The notes: generated by a model not told the origin, from the letters alone. A stretch of 64,000 nt of DNA from Maniola hyperantus (GCF_902806685.2 NC_048539.1:8692501-8756500); one strand, 5' to 3'; positions 48,701 through 58,473 are shown, counted from the stretch's first letter. Program-made: numbers and translations.

Positions 48701-51700
48701 GAATCATTATTTCCGGGAAGCCATCGCATTATTATCCCAATAAAGTTCCTACTACTAATAAAAGGGGGTCAAAACCTTTAGCAATAAGGAATGTTACGCA
48801 AAGAAGATTTAAAAAATATGTTTCGTTGTTAGAAGGCTCTACTGGTAGTAAACACTGTACTGTTAAACCTGTACTGATTGAGGGTACCAATTGGTCATAA
48901 TAATAGTGTCATGGCCTATTAGTGACGCTTCACTTTTCGGAGGTTTAAAATTTTATAACCTTTTTTATATTTCTATTTACAAAATATTCATCACCAGTAA
49001 AGAAACACACTTGGCTCAATTTGTTGTGACCTATATTTCGTTAATTTTTATTACTCGCCTCGCGAATATATTTTATGCAGATGGAAAAATTCGGAAATAC
49101 ATAACCAGAATTGGCAGAGATAATAATATTTTTGACTGATCATATTTGTACGGATTGATTAGTTTTTCTGCTATATTTTGCATGTTGTATAGTAATAAAA
49201 TTTTAATATTATTATTGAGAATATTGAGAGGAAACTATATATAGAGTAACTAGATTAAGAATATAAGATACTAGCTGCTAACGACTTCGTCCGCGTGGAT
49301 TTAGGTTTTTAAAAATCCCGTGGGCACTCTTTTATTTTCCGGGACCAAAGCCTATGTCACTCTCTAGGTAGTCTAGGTCTTTAATTACTATACTCCTGCA
49401 AAAAAAATCACGTTAATCCGTTGCTCCCTTTGCGACGTGATTGAAGGACAAACCAACAAACCAATGTTATGTACTAATCGCTTGATGTTTTTTTCATAGA
49501 GATTCTTCCACCTGAAAACTGGCCTTCCGATGGACAGATGCAATTCGAAAACGTTAGTCTCAAGTACGCCGAAGAAGATCCCCCGGTTCTCAAAAATTTG
49601 ACCTTTACCATAAAGAGTGGATGGAAGGTAGGTATTTATAGTTGAGCGCATGTGTATTACGCAGGTTAATTATTTCAGCTCCTAAATAATAATTATTCTA
49701 ACATTTACGTTAATATTCAAATTGCATGTCTACACAAAATTTTGTCACTAATTTATTTTGTTTTAAATAAATACGTAGTCAAGAGTTGTTAATAGGCCTA
49801 AATCTAACCATTTATTATGTTGTAGGTGGGTATCGTAGGAAGAACGGGAGCAGGTAAATCTTCGCTGATTTCGGCTCTCTTCAGGCTGGCCAATATCCAA
49901 GGGAGCATTAAGATTGATGGTGTTGATACTAACGATATACCTAAGAAGGTAAGTTCATGTAAAATCAAAGCATTATGGTCTGAATGTAGAAAATAAGATT
50001 CCATTTACTCATATTATAATTATTATGTTCTTAACTGTGTGTTTCTAAAGCGGTGATAGCCTAGTAGGCAGTAGCACAAATAATTCAACCTAAAGAGTAC
50101 GCATATGCAAGGTTTTGCATATAAACAAAATCGTAAAATGTTGGCGGGGACAGGGGACAATGCTTTGTTGTGATTAGTGGACTCAAAAGTCACGTAATCA
50201 AGACAATTTGCAGAATGAGGGACGAGGGGTACCGAACGGGCATGGGCCTACTTTTATGCTAAGCAACTGCCTAAGCTTGGCGATCGCGGGTGTTCGTCTA
50301 TTAGGAGTCTATAGGTGGTGGTCTGTGCCTAGTAAATAAATAAATAAATAAAAATCTTTTTTATTCAAATAAACTTTTACAAGTACATTCGAATAGTCGG
50401 ATGCATCTACCACTGGTCCGGAATGCCTTTAGTACTTAAGACGTCAGCCTACCTCTAACTAGTTATGCGCGTTAAGCAAATTAAGTATCACTTGATTTAA
50501 CGGAGAAGGAAAACATCGCAAGGAAACCTGCAATTCTGACAGTTCTCCACAATTATCTCGACGGGTGTGAAGTCTACCAATCCGCACTTGGTCTTGGTCA
50601 GCAGCGTGATGGATGGCTATTATAAACCCTTCTCATGAGAGAAAACCCGTGCTCAATAGTGGGCTAGTGATTGGTTGATGATAATAATGACGATTGTTCT
50701 TTATTTTTAGGATTTAAGATCCAAGATATCTATCATTCCTCAAGAACCCGTACTTTTTTCCGCAACGTTGCGTTACAACTTGGATCCATTCTTCCTCTAT
50801 AGTGATGATGAAATTTGGAGGGCTCTTGAACAAGTAAGTTAACTTCCTCGTTAGAAGTTTGATCACGAGGGCTTCAAGATTTTTAATATAAACTGAAAAA
50901 AATGTTTGAAAATGTTTTCTTATATTTTTCGAATAAGTTATTAAATTATCTTCCGCGGTCTTGGTGCATGATCATGATTCATTGATTCATTCCGGTGACT
51001 TTTAGCGGCTAGACTAAAATACTGAACTAAGTGGACAATCTAGAGTATTCTATATCTAGTTTTAAGGTAGCGTTTTTGTTCCATATGACGTGAAAAACAT
51101 TTATAAATTGGAAGATCGCACCATAGCTGACCTTTTTATATGAATATGTTAACGTGAAACTATGGGCCTCATATGAAAGCTTAGAGTCACTCAGGGGGCG
51201 ATTTAGAGAGCTGTATGCTTGGAGTTTCTTGACGTTATCAAACCAGGTGTAACCAACCCGCTGAGTGTGTTGGAGTCACAAGGTGCTGGAATGGGGACCT
51301 CGTGCCGGAAAGTGCAGTGTAGGAAAACCCCCCACTAGTTGGACAAACGATATCAAATGAGTCGCAGGCAGCCGCTGGATTCAGGCTCCCCGTCGTGTGT
51401 AAAAGTACATTACACTAAAACAGACCTATGTCCTGCAGTGGACCTCTATCAGTTGATTGATGATGATGTTGTTTGGGTCGCTACATTTTGTTAATTACTT
51501 TAAAGTTGGAACTCTTGCATGGTACTTATACAATTGCGGTCCGTTGCTGCCTATTAATTTGTGTTACAAGTTTCAACGATAGTAAGACGAGCCAGTGGTG
51601 TATAATAATATCTTTTTATTAGGTAGAGCTGAAAGAAGCAGTGACTTCACTGGATTTCAACGTGTCAGAAGGTGGAACCAATTTCTCCGTAGGACAACGT

Positions 51701-53751
51701 CAGCTGGTGTGCCTCGCGCGAGCAGTACTTCGCTCTAACAAAATTCTTGTAATGGATGAAGCGACTGCTAACGTAGACCCACAGTGAGTAATTCGATCAG
51801 ACAATTTAAAAATTATCAAAGATTTTTTTTCTATTAATAATTCCTTTTTTATTGCGAAATAAGTTTGCAACTGACGACAATCATGCTAAGTCGTAGGTAG
51901 TTGGCATTGCTTTATAATTCACTAGCTGATGTCCGTGACATCATTCGCGTGGAATTAGGTTTTTAAACGTCCCGTGGCAATTCTTTAAGTTCCGGGATAA
52001 AAAGTAGCCTATGTCATTCTCTGGGACTTAACTCGGGAACTGAAATCATGCAAAAAATCACATCGACCCGTTGCTGCCTTGCGGGGTGATTGAAGAATAA
52101 ACCAACAAACAAACACATTTGTGCATTTATAATATGGGTAGTGATGTCAGACTCATAATTTTTATTACACTTGCAAGATTTAGATTAGCTGTCATCGCAA
52201 TAGCCTGTTTCAATTCAGTACGCGTAATGTTCACAGATTAGATTATTATAAACCTAGGTAGAATATTATAAATAACTTAAGTAAAATAATATCAATAACT
52301 AGCGACCCACCCCGCATCGCGCACGTAGCTGAAGTATCCACAGATTTTCAGTTTTATTTTTAATTCCATTTTTGGTTATTGTGAATCTTAGTTATCTGGA
52401 CTCTGGAGGAACATGATCATAGTTCAGTCAATTTGCTAAATAAACCTTTATAAAATATTCACTTACATCTTCTCGCAGAAGCAGGCTATCCATTGATGAA
52501 AATCGAATGAAAATCCCTACCGTGGGTTTTTAGATCTACCGTGTGTCAAGTGATAAATTACTAATATGATGTCTGTGCTGTTTTGACACCTGCTGCACCG
52601 CCAGTGCCAGTGTATTAGCTTATAAAAACCAGCCAAGTGCGTGGCGGGCCACGCGCAGTGTAGGGTTCCGTAGTCATACTCCTTAACCTATGAACCCTTC
52701 CTAGCCATGATAGTTTAGTAAAATTGATAATATATACTACTGCTGTGAATTTTTTCACGTTCCTATATACCTACTACCATTTGGCTGATAAAAGGGGGGG
52801 GACACTTGACTATAATAAAAATTAGCACTTTAAAACATCATATTTTACAAACGGATCTAGAAATCGAAAAATGACGTTCCCACATCCACAATATTTTTAA
52901 AAGACCTATTCAACGATACCCCGCACTATGGGGTAGACGAGAAAAAAAATCATCCCCACGTTAGGTACATGTAGGGGAGCTACCTACCCTAAAAAAATAT
53001 TTATCACAATTTTATTTCACCACTTTGTCGGCGTGATTCATGCGTGACTCATGCCAAATTACAGATTTCTAGCACTAATAGTCTCTGAGATTAACGGACG
53101 GACAGACGGACGGACATGGCGAAACAAGAGTTCCTTGTTTACTACGGAACCTTAAAAAAGAGTTATTTCTAGTGATGTGTCTTTTATTTTTTTGTGATAC
53201 TATAACCACAAATTCACGATTTTCGGATTTTTCCGGTTATATCTGAGATGTACAAGATATTGCTAATTGCCCAATTTCATGATTCTAGTTCAACTGGAAG
53301 TGCCCTATAGGTTCTAATTCCCTTGACGGGTCTTGACATACAGGCAAAGAAGTTTTTCACAGGAGATATGGAACCCTAAAAAGCATCAGCCACTGACACC
53401 TTTGCATAATAAAAGATAGAAATACTAGTCACAATACCCAAATTCCTATAACTCCTGTTCTTTTTCAGAACTGATGCTTTAATCCAAACAACGATTCGTC
53501 GCCAGTTTGCATCGTGTACAGTTTTAACCATTGCGCACCGACTCAACACTATCATGGACTCAGATCGTATTCTTGTCATGGACAAAGGAGAGGTGGCAGA
53601 GTTCGACCACCCATACATATTGTTATCAAATCCCAAAAGTTTACTTAACTTTATGGTTAGGGAAACAGGGACCAGTATGAGCGTTCTCTTGTTTGAGACT
53701 GCGAAAAACAAATACTTTAGTGAAAATGAAGAAATCTCGAAAGATAAATAA
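25196..53751 (+). CDS. ABC transporter subfamily C, MRP4 / lethal(2)03659-like, complete
   Basis: ATP-driven membrane exporter of the short MRP type (two membrane domains, two nucleotide-binding domains, no extra N-terminal TMD0). Twenty-five exons: 25196-25395, 27224-27355, 29074-29284, 30840-31065, 31398-31495, 31906-32103, 33590-33716, 34742-34888, 36037-36194, 36988-37152, 38076-38213, 40214-40381, 40820-40924, 41564-41808, 42332-42384, 42673-42882, 43261-43491, 44568-44674, 45052-45175, 48400-48573, 49500-49627, 49826-49948, 50711-50833, 51623-51783, 53469-53751. The 4,035 bases encode 1,344 residues, usual for ABCC4-type proteins, and every junction is GT-AG with matching phase. Walker A motifs lie near residues 493-500 and 1120-1127; signatures LSGGQ (583-587) and FSVGQ (1218-1222). 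Substrates cannot be read from sequence; family members export organic anions and conjugates. A tail-to-tail paralogue starts at 59089. Confidence 0.93.
25528..25693. repeat. Harbinger-type MITE with TTA target duplication
   Basis: Arms of about 70 bases start gagtccccgcagaccacaaa and end as the reverse complement. TTA stands on both sides (25525-25527 and 25694-25696). It lies in intron 1 of the ABCC gene. Confidence 0.7.
26700..27060. repeat. LINE tail with inverted 5' part
   Basis: 26700-26895 is the 3' end of an RTE-type LINE on the minus strand (gtccactgcaagccatag-type end). 26896-27060 is the adjoining upstream part on the plus strand (cggagtt-like, gaagctgaagtggcaatggg). This is the shape of a twin-primed LINE insertion. 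Confidence 0.55.
28245..28450 (+). repeat. CGCG-head dispersed repeat
   Basis: A copy with cgacttcttccgcgtggatg at the head and a gacagacagacagacgg run at the end, in intron 2 of the ABCC gene. Confidence 0.65.
28520..28617 (-). repeat. tRNA-derived SINE head (tRNA-Phe-like)
   Basis: The minus strand reads tagctcaacgg (A box) and ggttcaaatcc (B box), with an anticodon-like gactgaaaac. No folded acceptor stem can be drawn, so it is a SINE promoter part, not a working tRNA. Confidence 0.6.
31110..31345 (+). repeat. tRNA-derived SINE
   Basis: A box tagcctagtgg and B box ggttcgatccc are exact matches to the RNA polymerase III promoter pattern. The body continues through gtgtgaagtctgccaatcc to tagtgagccggcggtgggtt. 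It lies between exons 4 and 5 of the ABCC gene. Confidence 0.75.
32500..32720 (+). repeat. CGCG-head dispersed repeat
   Basis: Head gcgacttcatccgcgtggat, middle tatgccactctccaggtctt, tail aacaaacacactttcatatt. A near-complete copy in intron 6. Confidence 0.7.
32838..32961. repeat. GC-rich dispersed repeat
   Basis: Relative of 1-140 and 63126-63226, running from gagatggcaatcagggttat to ccagctcgacctgtcagtga, with an internal mirror of gcgggtgtgc-like sequence. Confidence 0.55.
33115..33205 (-). repeat. LINE/SINE 3' fragment
   Basis: Contains gaacatttgcagcaccagag and ggcctctcaggaatttgttg. The same sequence in the other direction lies at 60340-60450. Confidence 0.5.
33463..33556. repeat. 47-bp tandem duplication next to exon 7
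   Basis: Units 33463-33509 and 33510-33556 differ at one base. Each starts ggctgctgtcgcgctg. The array ends 33 bases before exon 7. Confidence 0.85.
34420..34680 (-). other. Antisense open frame in intron 7, origin unknown
   Basis: An open minus-strand frame of 77 codons from its first Met (about 87 from the upstream stop) ends KVFLRKNY. Composition is protein-like, with EKCLGKEYLAIALLCNRDVN. No domain is recognised. It could be a retro-copied gene fragment, a nested antisense exon, or chance. Confidence 0.3.
35512..35714. repeat. Palindromic MITE
   Basis: Ends gcccctttcacacggcagtc and ccgtgtgaaagggct are inverse. A second internal inversion centres on gggatcctgcag-type sequence. The target duplication is unclear. 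Confidence 0.65.
35755..35965 (-). repeat. (GACT)n-tailed dispersed repeat, copy 3
   Basis: Head cgcgacttggtccgcgtgga, then caaacccctatttcatcccc, ending in cagtcagtcagt units. Lies 70 bases before exon 9. Confidence 0.7.
36037..40924 (+). CDS. ABCC gene, exons 9-13: first nucleotide-binding domain
   Basis: Residues about 447-691. Walker A GSVGSGKS spans the exon 9/10 join. Q-loop YACQDSW is in exon 10, LSGGQRAR in exon 11, and Walker B IYLLDDPLSAVD and H-loop VTHQ (His about 640) in exon 12. The Walker B has Asp-Asp where a catalytic Glu would sit, the usual degenerate first site of ABCC proteins. Exon 13 (40820-40924) is a short acidic linker opening GSIKNMGSYEDL. Confidence 0.88.
36480..36605 (-). 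repeat. SINE 3' fragment
   Basis: The reverse strand reads ctgagaggagatcccgtttt and ends in a gatgatgctgat run, matching other SINE 3' ends in this window. It abuts the LINE tail that follows. Confidence 0.55.
36606..36966 (-). pseudogene. RTE-type LINE 3' fragment, antisense in intron 9
   Basis: A minus-strand frame includes VAQRAMERAMLG, LKWQWAGHVYRR and GKRSVGRPRARWTDDLKK, nearly the same as the LINE at 46960-47310. It is 5'-truncated at about 36966, only 21 bases before the acceptor of exon 10. Confidence 0.75.
37250..37683 (-). repeat. SINE split by a CGCG-head repeat
   Basis: 37250-37345 (gttctcaaaggtgtgtaacg-like on the minus strand) and 37594-37683 (the A/B-box head) are the two halves of one SINE. 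A CGCG-head repeat at 37369-37590 separates them. Confidence 0.6.
37775..37925. repeat. MITE with inverted ends
   Basis: Left end acagac...ttcactataacttgtcccct and right end aggggacaagttatagtgaa are inverse copies. In intron 10. Confidence 0.65.
38438..38458 (+). repeat. Poly-G run in intron 11
   Basis: A G tract with one C, followed by gggggttgg. It can form a G-quadruplex in the transcript. Confidence 0.6.
39630..39785 (+). repeat. SINE 3' part
   Basis: Contains gagaagagacccgtgctctg and tagtgagccggc, ending in a gatgatgatgag run. The tRNA-like head is absent. Confidence 0.6.
41564..48573 (+). CDS. ABCC gene, exons 14-20: second membrane domain
   Basis: Residues about 692-1072. Exon 14 starts with a charged linker, then WEVIRHYLASVNSW and the first helix. 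Exon 15 is a 53-base micro-exon (an external loop). Exons 16-20 hold the remaining helices and coupling regions, including MRFFDTNPSGRVLNRFSKD across the exon 16/17 join. Exon 20 is visibly GC-rich beside its neighbours, as is its counterpart in the paralogue. The 3.2 kb intron before exon 20 holds an RTE-type LINE and a SINE. Confidence 0.85.
42105..42290 (+). repeat. CGCG-head dispersed repeat, diverged
   Basis: Head gcccgcgactgcatctacgt, tail actttcgcattttacattag. In intron 14. Confidence 0.55.
43515..43900 (-). repeat. CGCG-family repeat pieces
   Basis: Starts tactaatattataaatacga and carries a gtctgtctgtctgtccgtcc run, then tttttatcccggatgattg. A second piece with tttttatcccggaaaatcaa follows at about 43830-43890. 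Confidence 0.55.
44255..44523 (-). repeat. GGGTTCCGTA-ended element, short copy
   Basis: Ends gggttccgtacttcggaacc and gactcgcacttggctggttt are those of the family at 55628-56108. It lies 44 bases before exon 18. Confidence 0.6.
44855..45000 (+). repeat. (GACT)n-tailed dispersed repeat, copy 4
   Basis: Reads gctgactgactgactgattt, then actactggatggatcgggct. Truncated before the CGCG head. Confidence 0.65.
45234..47335 (+). mobile_element. RTE-type LINE, 5'-truncated and frame-broken
   Basis: Encodes the C-terminal part of an endonuclease/reverse transcriptase, in the same direction as the ABCC gene. Motifs: NKAPGDDGITAELL, NYRPISLLSHIYKLFSRV, FVDYEKAFDSIE (about 46260-46295), RRGVRQGDVISPKLF and the catalytic FADDIV (about 46560-46578). 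The reading moves between frames near 45735 and 46632, and a stop falls at 47067-47069, so it cannot make a full protein. It ends in (TTGA)n repeats near 47310-47335, as RTE elements often do. The N-terminal endonuclease is missing. Confidence 0.85.
47452..47772 (-). repeat. Near-complete tRNA-derived SINE
   Basis: On the minus strand the A box tagcctagtgg and B box gttcgatcccgg are intact, and the body runs through caaggtttcctgca-like sequence to tgtagtgagccggtgatggg. It follows the LINE in intron 19. Confidence 0.75.
48166..48315. repeat. Palindromic MITE-like element, second copy
   Basis: Shares atttcggctttgtagagcgt and gtctcaacggcagagaca with 13446-13630. Its ends are more diverged. Lies 85 bases before exon 20. 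Confidence 0.6.
49260..49470 (+). repeat. CGCG-head dispersed repeat
   Basis: Head cgacttcgtccgcgtggatt, tail gacaaaccaacaaaccaatg. It ends about 30 bases before exon 21. Confidence 0.7.
49500..53751 (+). CDS. ABCC gene, exons 21-25: second nucleotide-binding domain
   Basis: Residues about 1073-1344. Walker A GRTGAGKSS is in exon 22, Q-loop IIPQEPVLFSATL in exon 23, signature FSVGQRQL and Walker B ILVMDEATANVD (catalytic Glu about 1243) in exon 24, and H-loop AHRLN (His about 1274) in exon 25. All ATPase residues are present, so this site should hydrolyse ATP. The protein ends EEISKDK with no PDZ-type tail. Confidence 0.9.
50040..50695 (+). repeat. SINE halves around an insertion
   Basis: 50045-50080 looks like a SINE head (gtgatagcctagtaggcag). 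50505-50695 is the 3' body (cggtgtgaagtctaccaat-like to gtgattggttgatga). Between them is unrelated sequence ending in taaataaataaataaa and ttattcaaataaact. Confidence 0.5.
51170..51475 (+). pseudogene. RTE-type LINE 3' tail
   Basis: Plus-strand remnant ending cctatgtcctgcagtggacc and a gattgatgatgatg tail. The coding sense is visible in pieces but broken. In intron 23. Confidence 0.55.
51924..52140 (+). repeat. CGCG-head dispersed repeat
   Basis: Head gatgtccgtgacatcattcg, middle gggataaaaagtagcctatg, tail atttgtgcatttataatatg. In intron 24. Confidence 0.65.
52621..53380 (+). repeat. GGGTTCCGTA-ended element
   Basis: Starts taaaaaccagccaagtgcg and tagggttccgtagtc. It reaches tacggaaccttaaaaa near 53155 and a second similar end atatggaaccctaaaaa near 53378, so two copies may be joined. 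Confidence 0.55.
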
Positions 53752-53752
53752 A
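53747..53752 (+). terminator. AATAAA overlapping the ABCC stop codon
   Basis: AATAAA at 53747-53752 includes the TAA stop (53749-53751). If used, the 3' UTR would be only about 15-25 bases. I see no other canonical hexamer close by. Confidence 0.4.
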
Positions 53753-56700
53753 TATATTTCATAAGTAGTACAACAGTAACAGATTGTGAAGACGTTGCTT
53801 GCATTTCGTAATTATTGTTATCAACTTGAATACTCATAATAATTTTCTTAAAGGTCAAATTGAAGTTATTGAAATTCCACAAACGACGACTTGTTTATCG
53901 TTAAATATAATATGTATTGTTATCTTTGTTAGTTGTTTGTGCTTTTAATACTATTATACCTACTTGACTATAAAACGAATGTCCCGCCCAAAACACTACG
54001 GGCGATTGATCGTGAGGTAAGCTACTTTGTAGTAACTAGATGTTTTTCATCAAGAAAAATTGTATTGAAGGTTGTATTAATTTTACTAAATAAGTATGGA
54101 AAATATTTTTGTTTTATTGTTTTTCGAAAGCAGATTTAAATCGAGATGCGAGAGAATGTAGACTAACGTGAGTTTACATCAAAAAAAAAAGCGTGAATGT
54201 TTAACAGTTCATCGTACGACTATGTGATGTGAGGCATCTCATATTATTATAGGGCATATTAAATTTTTAGAACTCACTCGCCATGTTTGCTCTATGTGAC
54301 AACTGTCATGGTCGACACATAAAATGTGGCGAGTAAGTTCTCAAAATACCCGCCTCATACCCCGATTGCCACCTTGCCATCCCGATTGACTCCTTTTAAA
54401 ATTGAGTGAAAATTCGAGAGTTCAAATAAGTACTCGATCCTATCTTTAGTAAACACTTCTGTCCAGCTTGATGGTACTTATTACAGCTTCACTTTGTTTT
54501 TTTCCGAAGAGTCTTCAAAAAATCCGCACCTTCATCTAACTTGAAATTGAATGCTGGGATTTATCCTTCGAAGGGGTAAAATATTACTAATATCACAGTT
54601 TTACGATATAAAACTGTGCTAATATTATTAATGTAAGAGTTTTGATGTTTGTTACTCCTTCGCGTCACAATGACTGAACCGATTTGGCTGAAATTTGGAA
54701 TGGAAATATCGTATACCCGGAATTAACAAAAAGGCTAAGATTTTATCATGAAAAATCATAGAGCAACTACGATACTATTTAAGATACTAAATTCATACAG
54801 ACGCAGTCGTGACTCATGGCCTAAGTTTCAAAGTTTCCGCTTGGAGTGCTGGCGATGTGCATCGTGCGATGAAAATGGTCGTACGATGATGCAATAGGGG
54901 TGTCCTAATAAATCACGCGATGCTCATCGTACGATTGCCTATGTTCCATCGTACGATCGTTGCCCACTAGGACGACAGGTTAAGGTTTAAGACAAATAAG
55001 GTGCATATACTTTGACGGTAAAGTATTTTGATGCTCGAATTCTTACGACGTTGGCGAGTTGTATATTCTTATACTATACCTTTTTCGTTACTTGTTTCGT
55101 ACACTGAGTTCGTGCGGTAGCCTTTATAGTATTTGACGAAGAGTTGCCCAAGGGGATAGGGAGTCTATTTCAGCCCCCCATCCCTCCCTCTCTCCTATGA
55201 CGGCGTTGTCCGGTGCTAGAGTAGAGTGAGGGAACTCTCGGTTTGATCCTGAATCGACGATATGTCAAATAGTAGGCTATGGGGGACGTAAAATCAAAGA
55301 AAAATCATAATTGTAGGACTTGGATCATGAATATGTAAACTATCTCTATGGTGTAGGAACATTTGACGCCTGCCAATGACGTCGAGCCTTGTCATTTTGT
55401 TACAAGGTAAGTACCTAATTCCCATTCGAACGGAGTCGCTGAAACTCCGTGCGCATTGGTACGGCAACTTCTATATAAATTACAGATTCTGTCAACTGAG
55501 TTGCCGGGCAACTATCAACCGTGCGTAATGGTTCTCTGTGGTGAACTGTCCCGGTCACAGGTCCCGATGCTGACACACTGCATGCACCATCTCTGTCTTG
55601 TACAACATAGCACTCTCAGAAACTATTAAAAAAACTGGCCAAGTGCGAAACAGGTTCGCGCACCGAGGGTTCCGTATTACAATGTTATTTTTTCGACATT
55701 TTGCACGATAATTCAAAAACTATGATACATAAAAATAAATAAAAATCTGTTTTAGAATGCACTAGTGAAGCGTTTTCATATGATACTTAAGATTAAGATA
55801 ACTATACCCACTTGGTATAGTTATCTTACTTCGAAAATTGGAAATAGCAATATTTGTTAATGACCACAATTTTTTTTTTGTGTGATGTAGGTACCTAACC
55901 ACAAATTCACGGTTTTCAGATTTTTCCCCTAAAGCCAGCTATAAGATACCTACCTGCCAAATTTCATGATTGTAGGTCAATGGGAAGTACCCTGTAGGTT
56001 TCTTGACAGACCGACAGACAGACAGATAGACAGACAGACAGACAGACAGACAACAAAAGTGATCCTATAACGGTTCCGTTTTTCCTTTTGAGGTACGGAA
56101 CCCTAAAAACACCCGAGCAAAACCGGTGCTGGTCAGCTAGTTTAATAAGACTTTACATGACATTATTAACTTTGTCATCGGCTGGTGGACAGTGCAGCGG
56201 CAATGATCCAAGTAATTGCTTCAACATTTTGCGCGCCAAAACCGGCCATCCGTTACCTAGCGACCTATTTTGACGACCTCTGGCGTGGCAGGGCAGTGCG
56301 AATACTTCGGTTGGGTTAGATTATAATAGGCCTTGAAATAAATTAGGTATAGGTACCTAAACATATATCTTATTTTTCCAAATCAAATTATTATAATTTA
56401 TAAATATATTCCTATGTGGGTTATTTAAACAGTAATAATTAATGGAACCACCTAGACAAGTATGTAGCTATTTAAAATGGCAAAAACTTAATCTCTGCTG
56501 GAATGGAACGTAGCATCTGATGAAATTTTTACGTTGGAACTAGGTATTATGTCAGCCGCTTTTCCGAACGACCGGTGCGACTAGCGAGTAATCGCCCGTC
56601 AAACTCGCACACTCGCTCATACAGCAATCCCTGAGAACTATCCCAACTACACACTCACTTCTCGTTGCTCACCAACTCGCTTCTAATTTCTAGCTCAACA

Positions 56701-57351
56701 CGTTTCTGACTAATCGTCGGTGGTGGGACAAATGCCCAAGGTTTCAATTTTTCTTACTTTATTTTTTGACGTTGTGGTAAAAATACTTTGATTTGTATAG
56801 CTTGGACGTAATTTATTTAATTACAGTATGTACATACTTTTCGTCACTCACGGGGAAAATGAGATGTGTACACTATTCATCATTATTCATACAAGTAAGC
56901 TGGATTTGATATTGCCGAGCTGTTTTCAAAACAATTATCGCCTTCGGCGCTGATAGCAGCAGTAAATTACCGGAAAAATAAGTCAGTTTGTATAGCACAC
57001 CATATCTAGCGTACTTGTATATGTCTATATCTGTGGTCTTGTATAGAGATATTGTGTATTGATGACAAGTATCTTTGTTTACTAGTCATAGATTTTAAAA
57101 AAATACGATCAATCGTTAGAGATGTATTCTTTGCGAAGATTTTTCGTAAATCTTAATATGTAAATCCATGGACTTATTATTCCTCCAAGTGTAAATCTAA
57201 AATATTATCACAAAATGAATGCGTTATAATACGCAATCAGATAAAAATGGAGGAAGTAAAATTAATAAGATTTAAATATTATATCAAATAAATTGTCATG
57301 AACAAACAAGATGCTGACCATTGACTGCTGACTTCGTTGTAAATCGTTGAA
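53753..57351. other. Intergenic region between the two ABCC genes, left part
   Basis: No coding feature is supported. Visible items are a cluster of atcgtacgat motifs at 54860-54960 and a GGGTTCCGTA element at 55628-56108. The rest is unremarkable AT-rich sequence. Confidence 0.45.
55628..56108 (+). repeat. GGGTTCCGTA-ended element, complete copy
   Basis: Runs from aaaactggccaagtgcgaaa and gagggttccgtattacaatg to gaggtacggaaccctaaaaa, with a gacagacagacagacag run inside. It is one of the two most complete copies here. Confidence 0.7.
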
Positions 57352-57984
57352 ATGGGATGTAAATCATATTGCAAGGACTCCGTATCACCAGCTAAATATT
57401 CCCCAAGTACAGAGTCTTCGCTGCCCATGAAATATTCGCCAAAGGTACCAGTGTCCGCAAAACACTCGCCAGAGTTATCCTTGCCTGCAAAATACTCGCA
57501 CGAGCTTTCGTCGCTCTCAAAACATACGCCAGATTCATACAATTCTTCGTCCAAGTCAACGTGGGCTTCAAAATTCTGCCCTTGCTCATCGTCGTCCACA
57601 GGACAGTCACCTAATTCATCACTGCTTGAAAAGTTTGGGCTTCTGTCATCGTTGACTATAAAGTCACTTTTTTCATCGTTACTCGAAATATTCACGCCTT
57701 TAACATCCTTGCTCACAAAGTTAGCTAGTTACAAAAGTCCAAAGTCGTCACCTTATTTGCTCGAAAATTTCTTGCCTCCATCATATTTTCTCGCAAAATT
57801 CTCGTCCATGTCATCTTTGCTTACTGAATTCTCGCCCTTATATTATCTGCGCACGCTGTACTCAAACGTGCTAGAATTAATGTTTGAAAATCCATGCGTA
57901 GTAACCATTTCCGGAATACTTATATTACTAATCATATGGTTATACTGGTCCTTGTACCAATGCGAAGTTTGCCGAAGGTGTTAA
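57352..57984 (+). CDS. Small repeat-rich protein with C-terminal membrane segment (hypothetical)
   Basis: An unspliced 210-residue frame. The N-terminus is MGCKSYCKD (Cys3 and Cys7). Residues about 14-150 are degenerate 10-residue repeats of the type LPAKYSPELS, coded by a 30-base DNA repeat clearest at 57385-57545. Residues about 182-200 (VVTISGILILLIIWLYWSLY) form one membrane segment, followed by QCEVCRRC. This suggests a tail-anchored or single-pass protein that could be lipid-modified on cysteines. I do not recognise the family. The start has A at -3 (TTGAAATGG). An AATAAA lies at 58311. An overlapping 145-codon minus frame exists, but the plus frame is longer and has the membrane segment and the Cys pattern of its neighbour at 58474. 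Confidence 0.6.
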   Translation: MGCKSYCKDSVSPAKYSPSTESSLPMKYSPKVPVSAKHSPELSLPAKYSHELSSLSKHTPDSYNSSSKSTWASKFCPCSSSSTGQSPNSSLLEKFGLLSSLTIKSLFSSLLEIFTPLTSLLTKLASYKSPKSSPYLLENFLPPSYFLAKFSSMSSLLTEFSPLYYLRTLYSNVLELMFENPCVVTISGILILLIIWLYWSLYQCEVCRRC

Positions 57985-58473
57985 TTTGTCAAAGAAGAAG
58001 AGATAGGTACCTATAATTACAAGGTGAGAACTCATTTATTAATGAAATATTTATGAGCTAGGGTCGGTACTCGGTACATAATATTGCAAAACTACTTACT
58101 ATTTTACGATGGAAATCTAAATATGGACCGAGCCTCAAGTGGAATTTCGTGTGCAAAATATGAGGACCGCACTTGAGCTTTTGTATTGCATTCTTAAGGT
58201 CATAAAGGCATAAATGTAAAGTTTTGTAATACGTTGTCGGCACAAGTCTTTAAAAAAAATATGGTGCCATATTTTTTGTATGGATTTTTTTTAACCGCAT
58301 GAATGATTATAATAAATTATTATTGTCAATTTAGTTAGCTCAGCACTGTCGATAATTTGTACGCGTACCTTTTATAATAGCTTTTTATACCTATTAATAA
58401 TTATTTACTTTGTTGTTTTAGATTTAACTTATGAATACGAATTGAAAGAAAAATTCCTAAGATTTATTTCACA

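Noticed and set aside
25196..53751. Identity with lepidopteran ABCC2, the known Bt toxin receptor
   Set aside because: The N-terminus, linker and VIKMYAWE-type segments fit the ABCC4 / lethal(2)03659 group better. A tree would decide.
54860..54960. atcgtacgat cluster as a regulatory array
   Set aside because: The motif is a short self-complementary sequence repeated a few times; no gene start is nearby and it may be part of a decayed transposon.
57279..57716. 145-codon acidic frame on the minus strand
   Set aside because: It overlaps the longer plus frame at 57352-57984 and exists because the 30-base repeat lacks stops on both strands. It has no membrane segment or family match. Not fully excluded.
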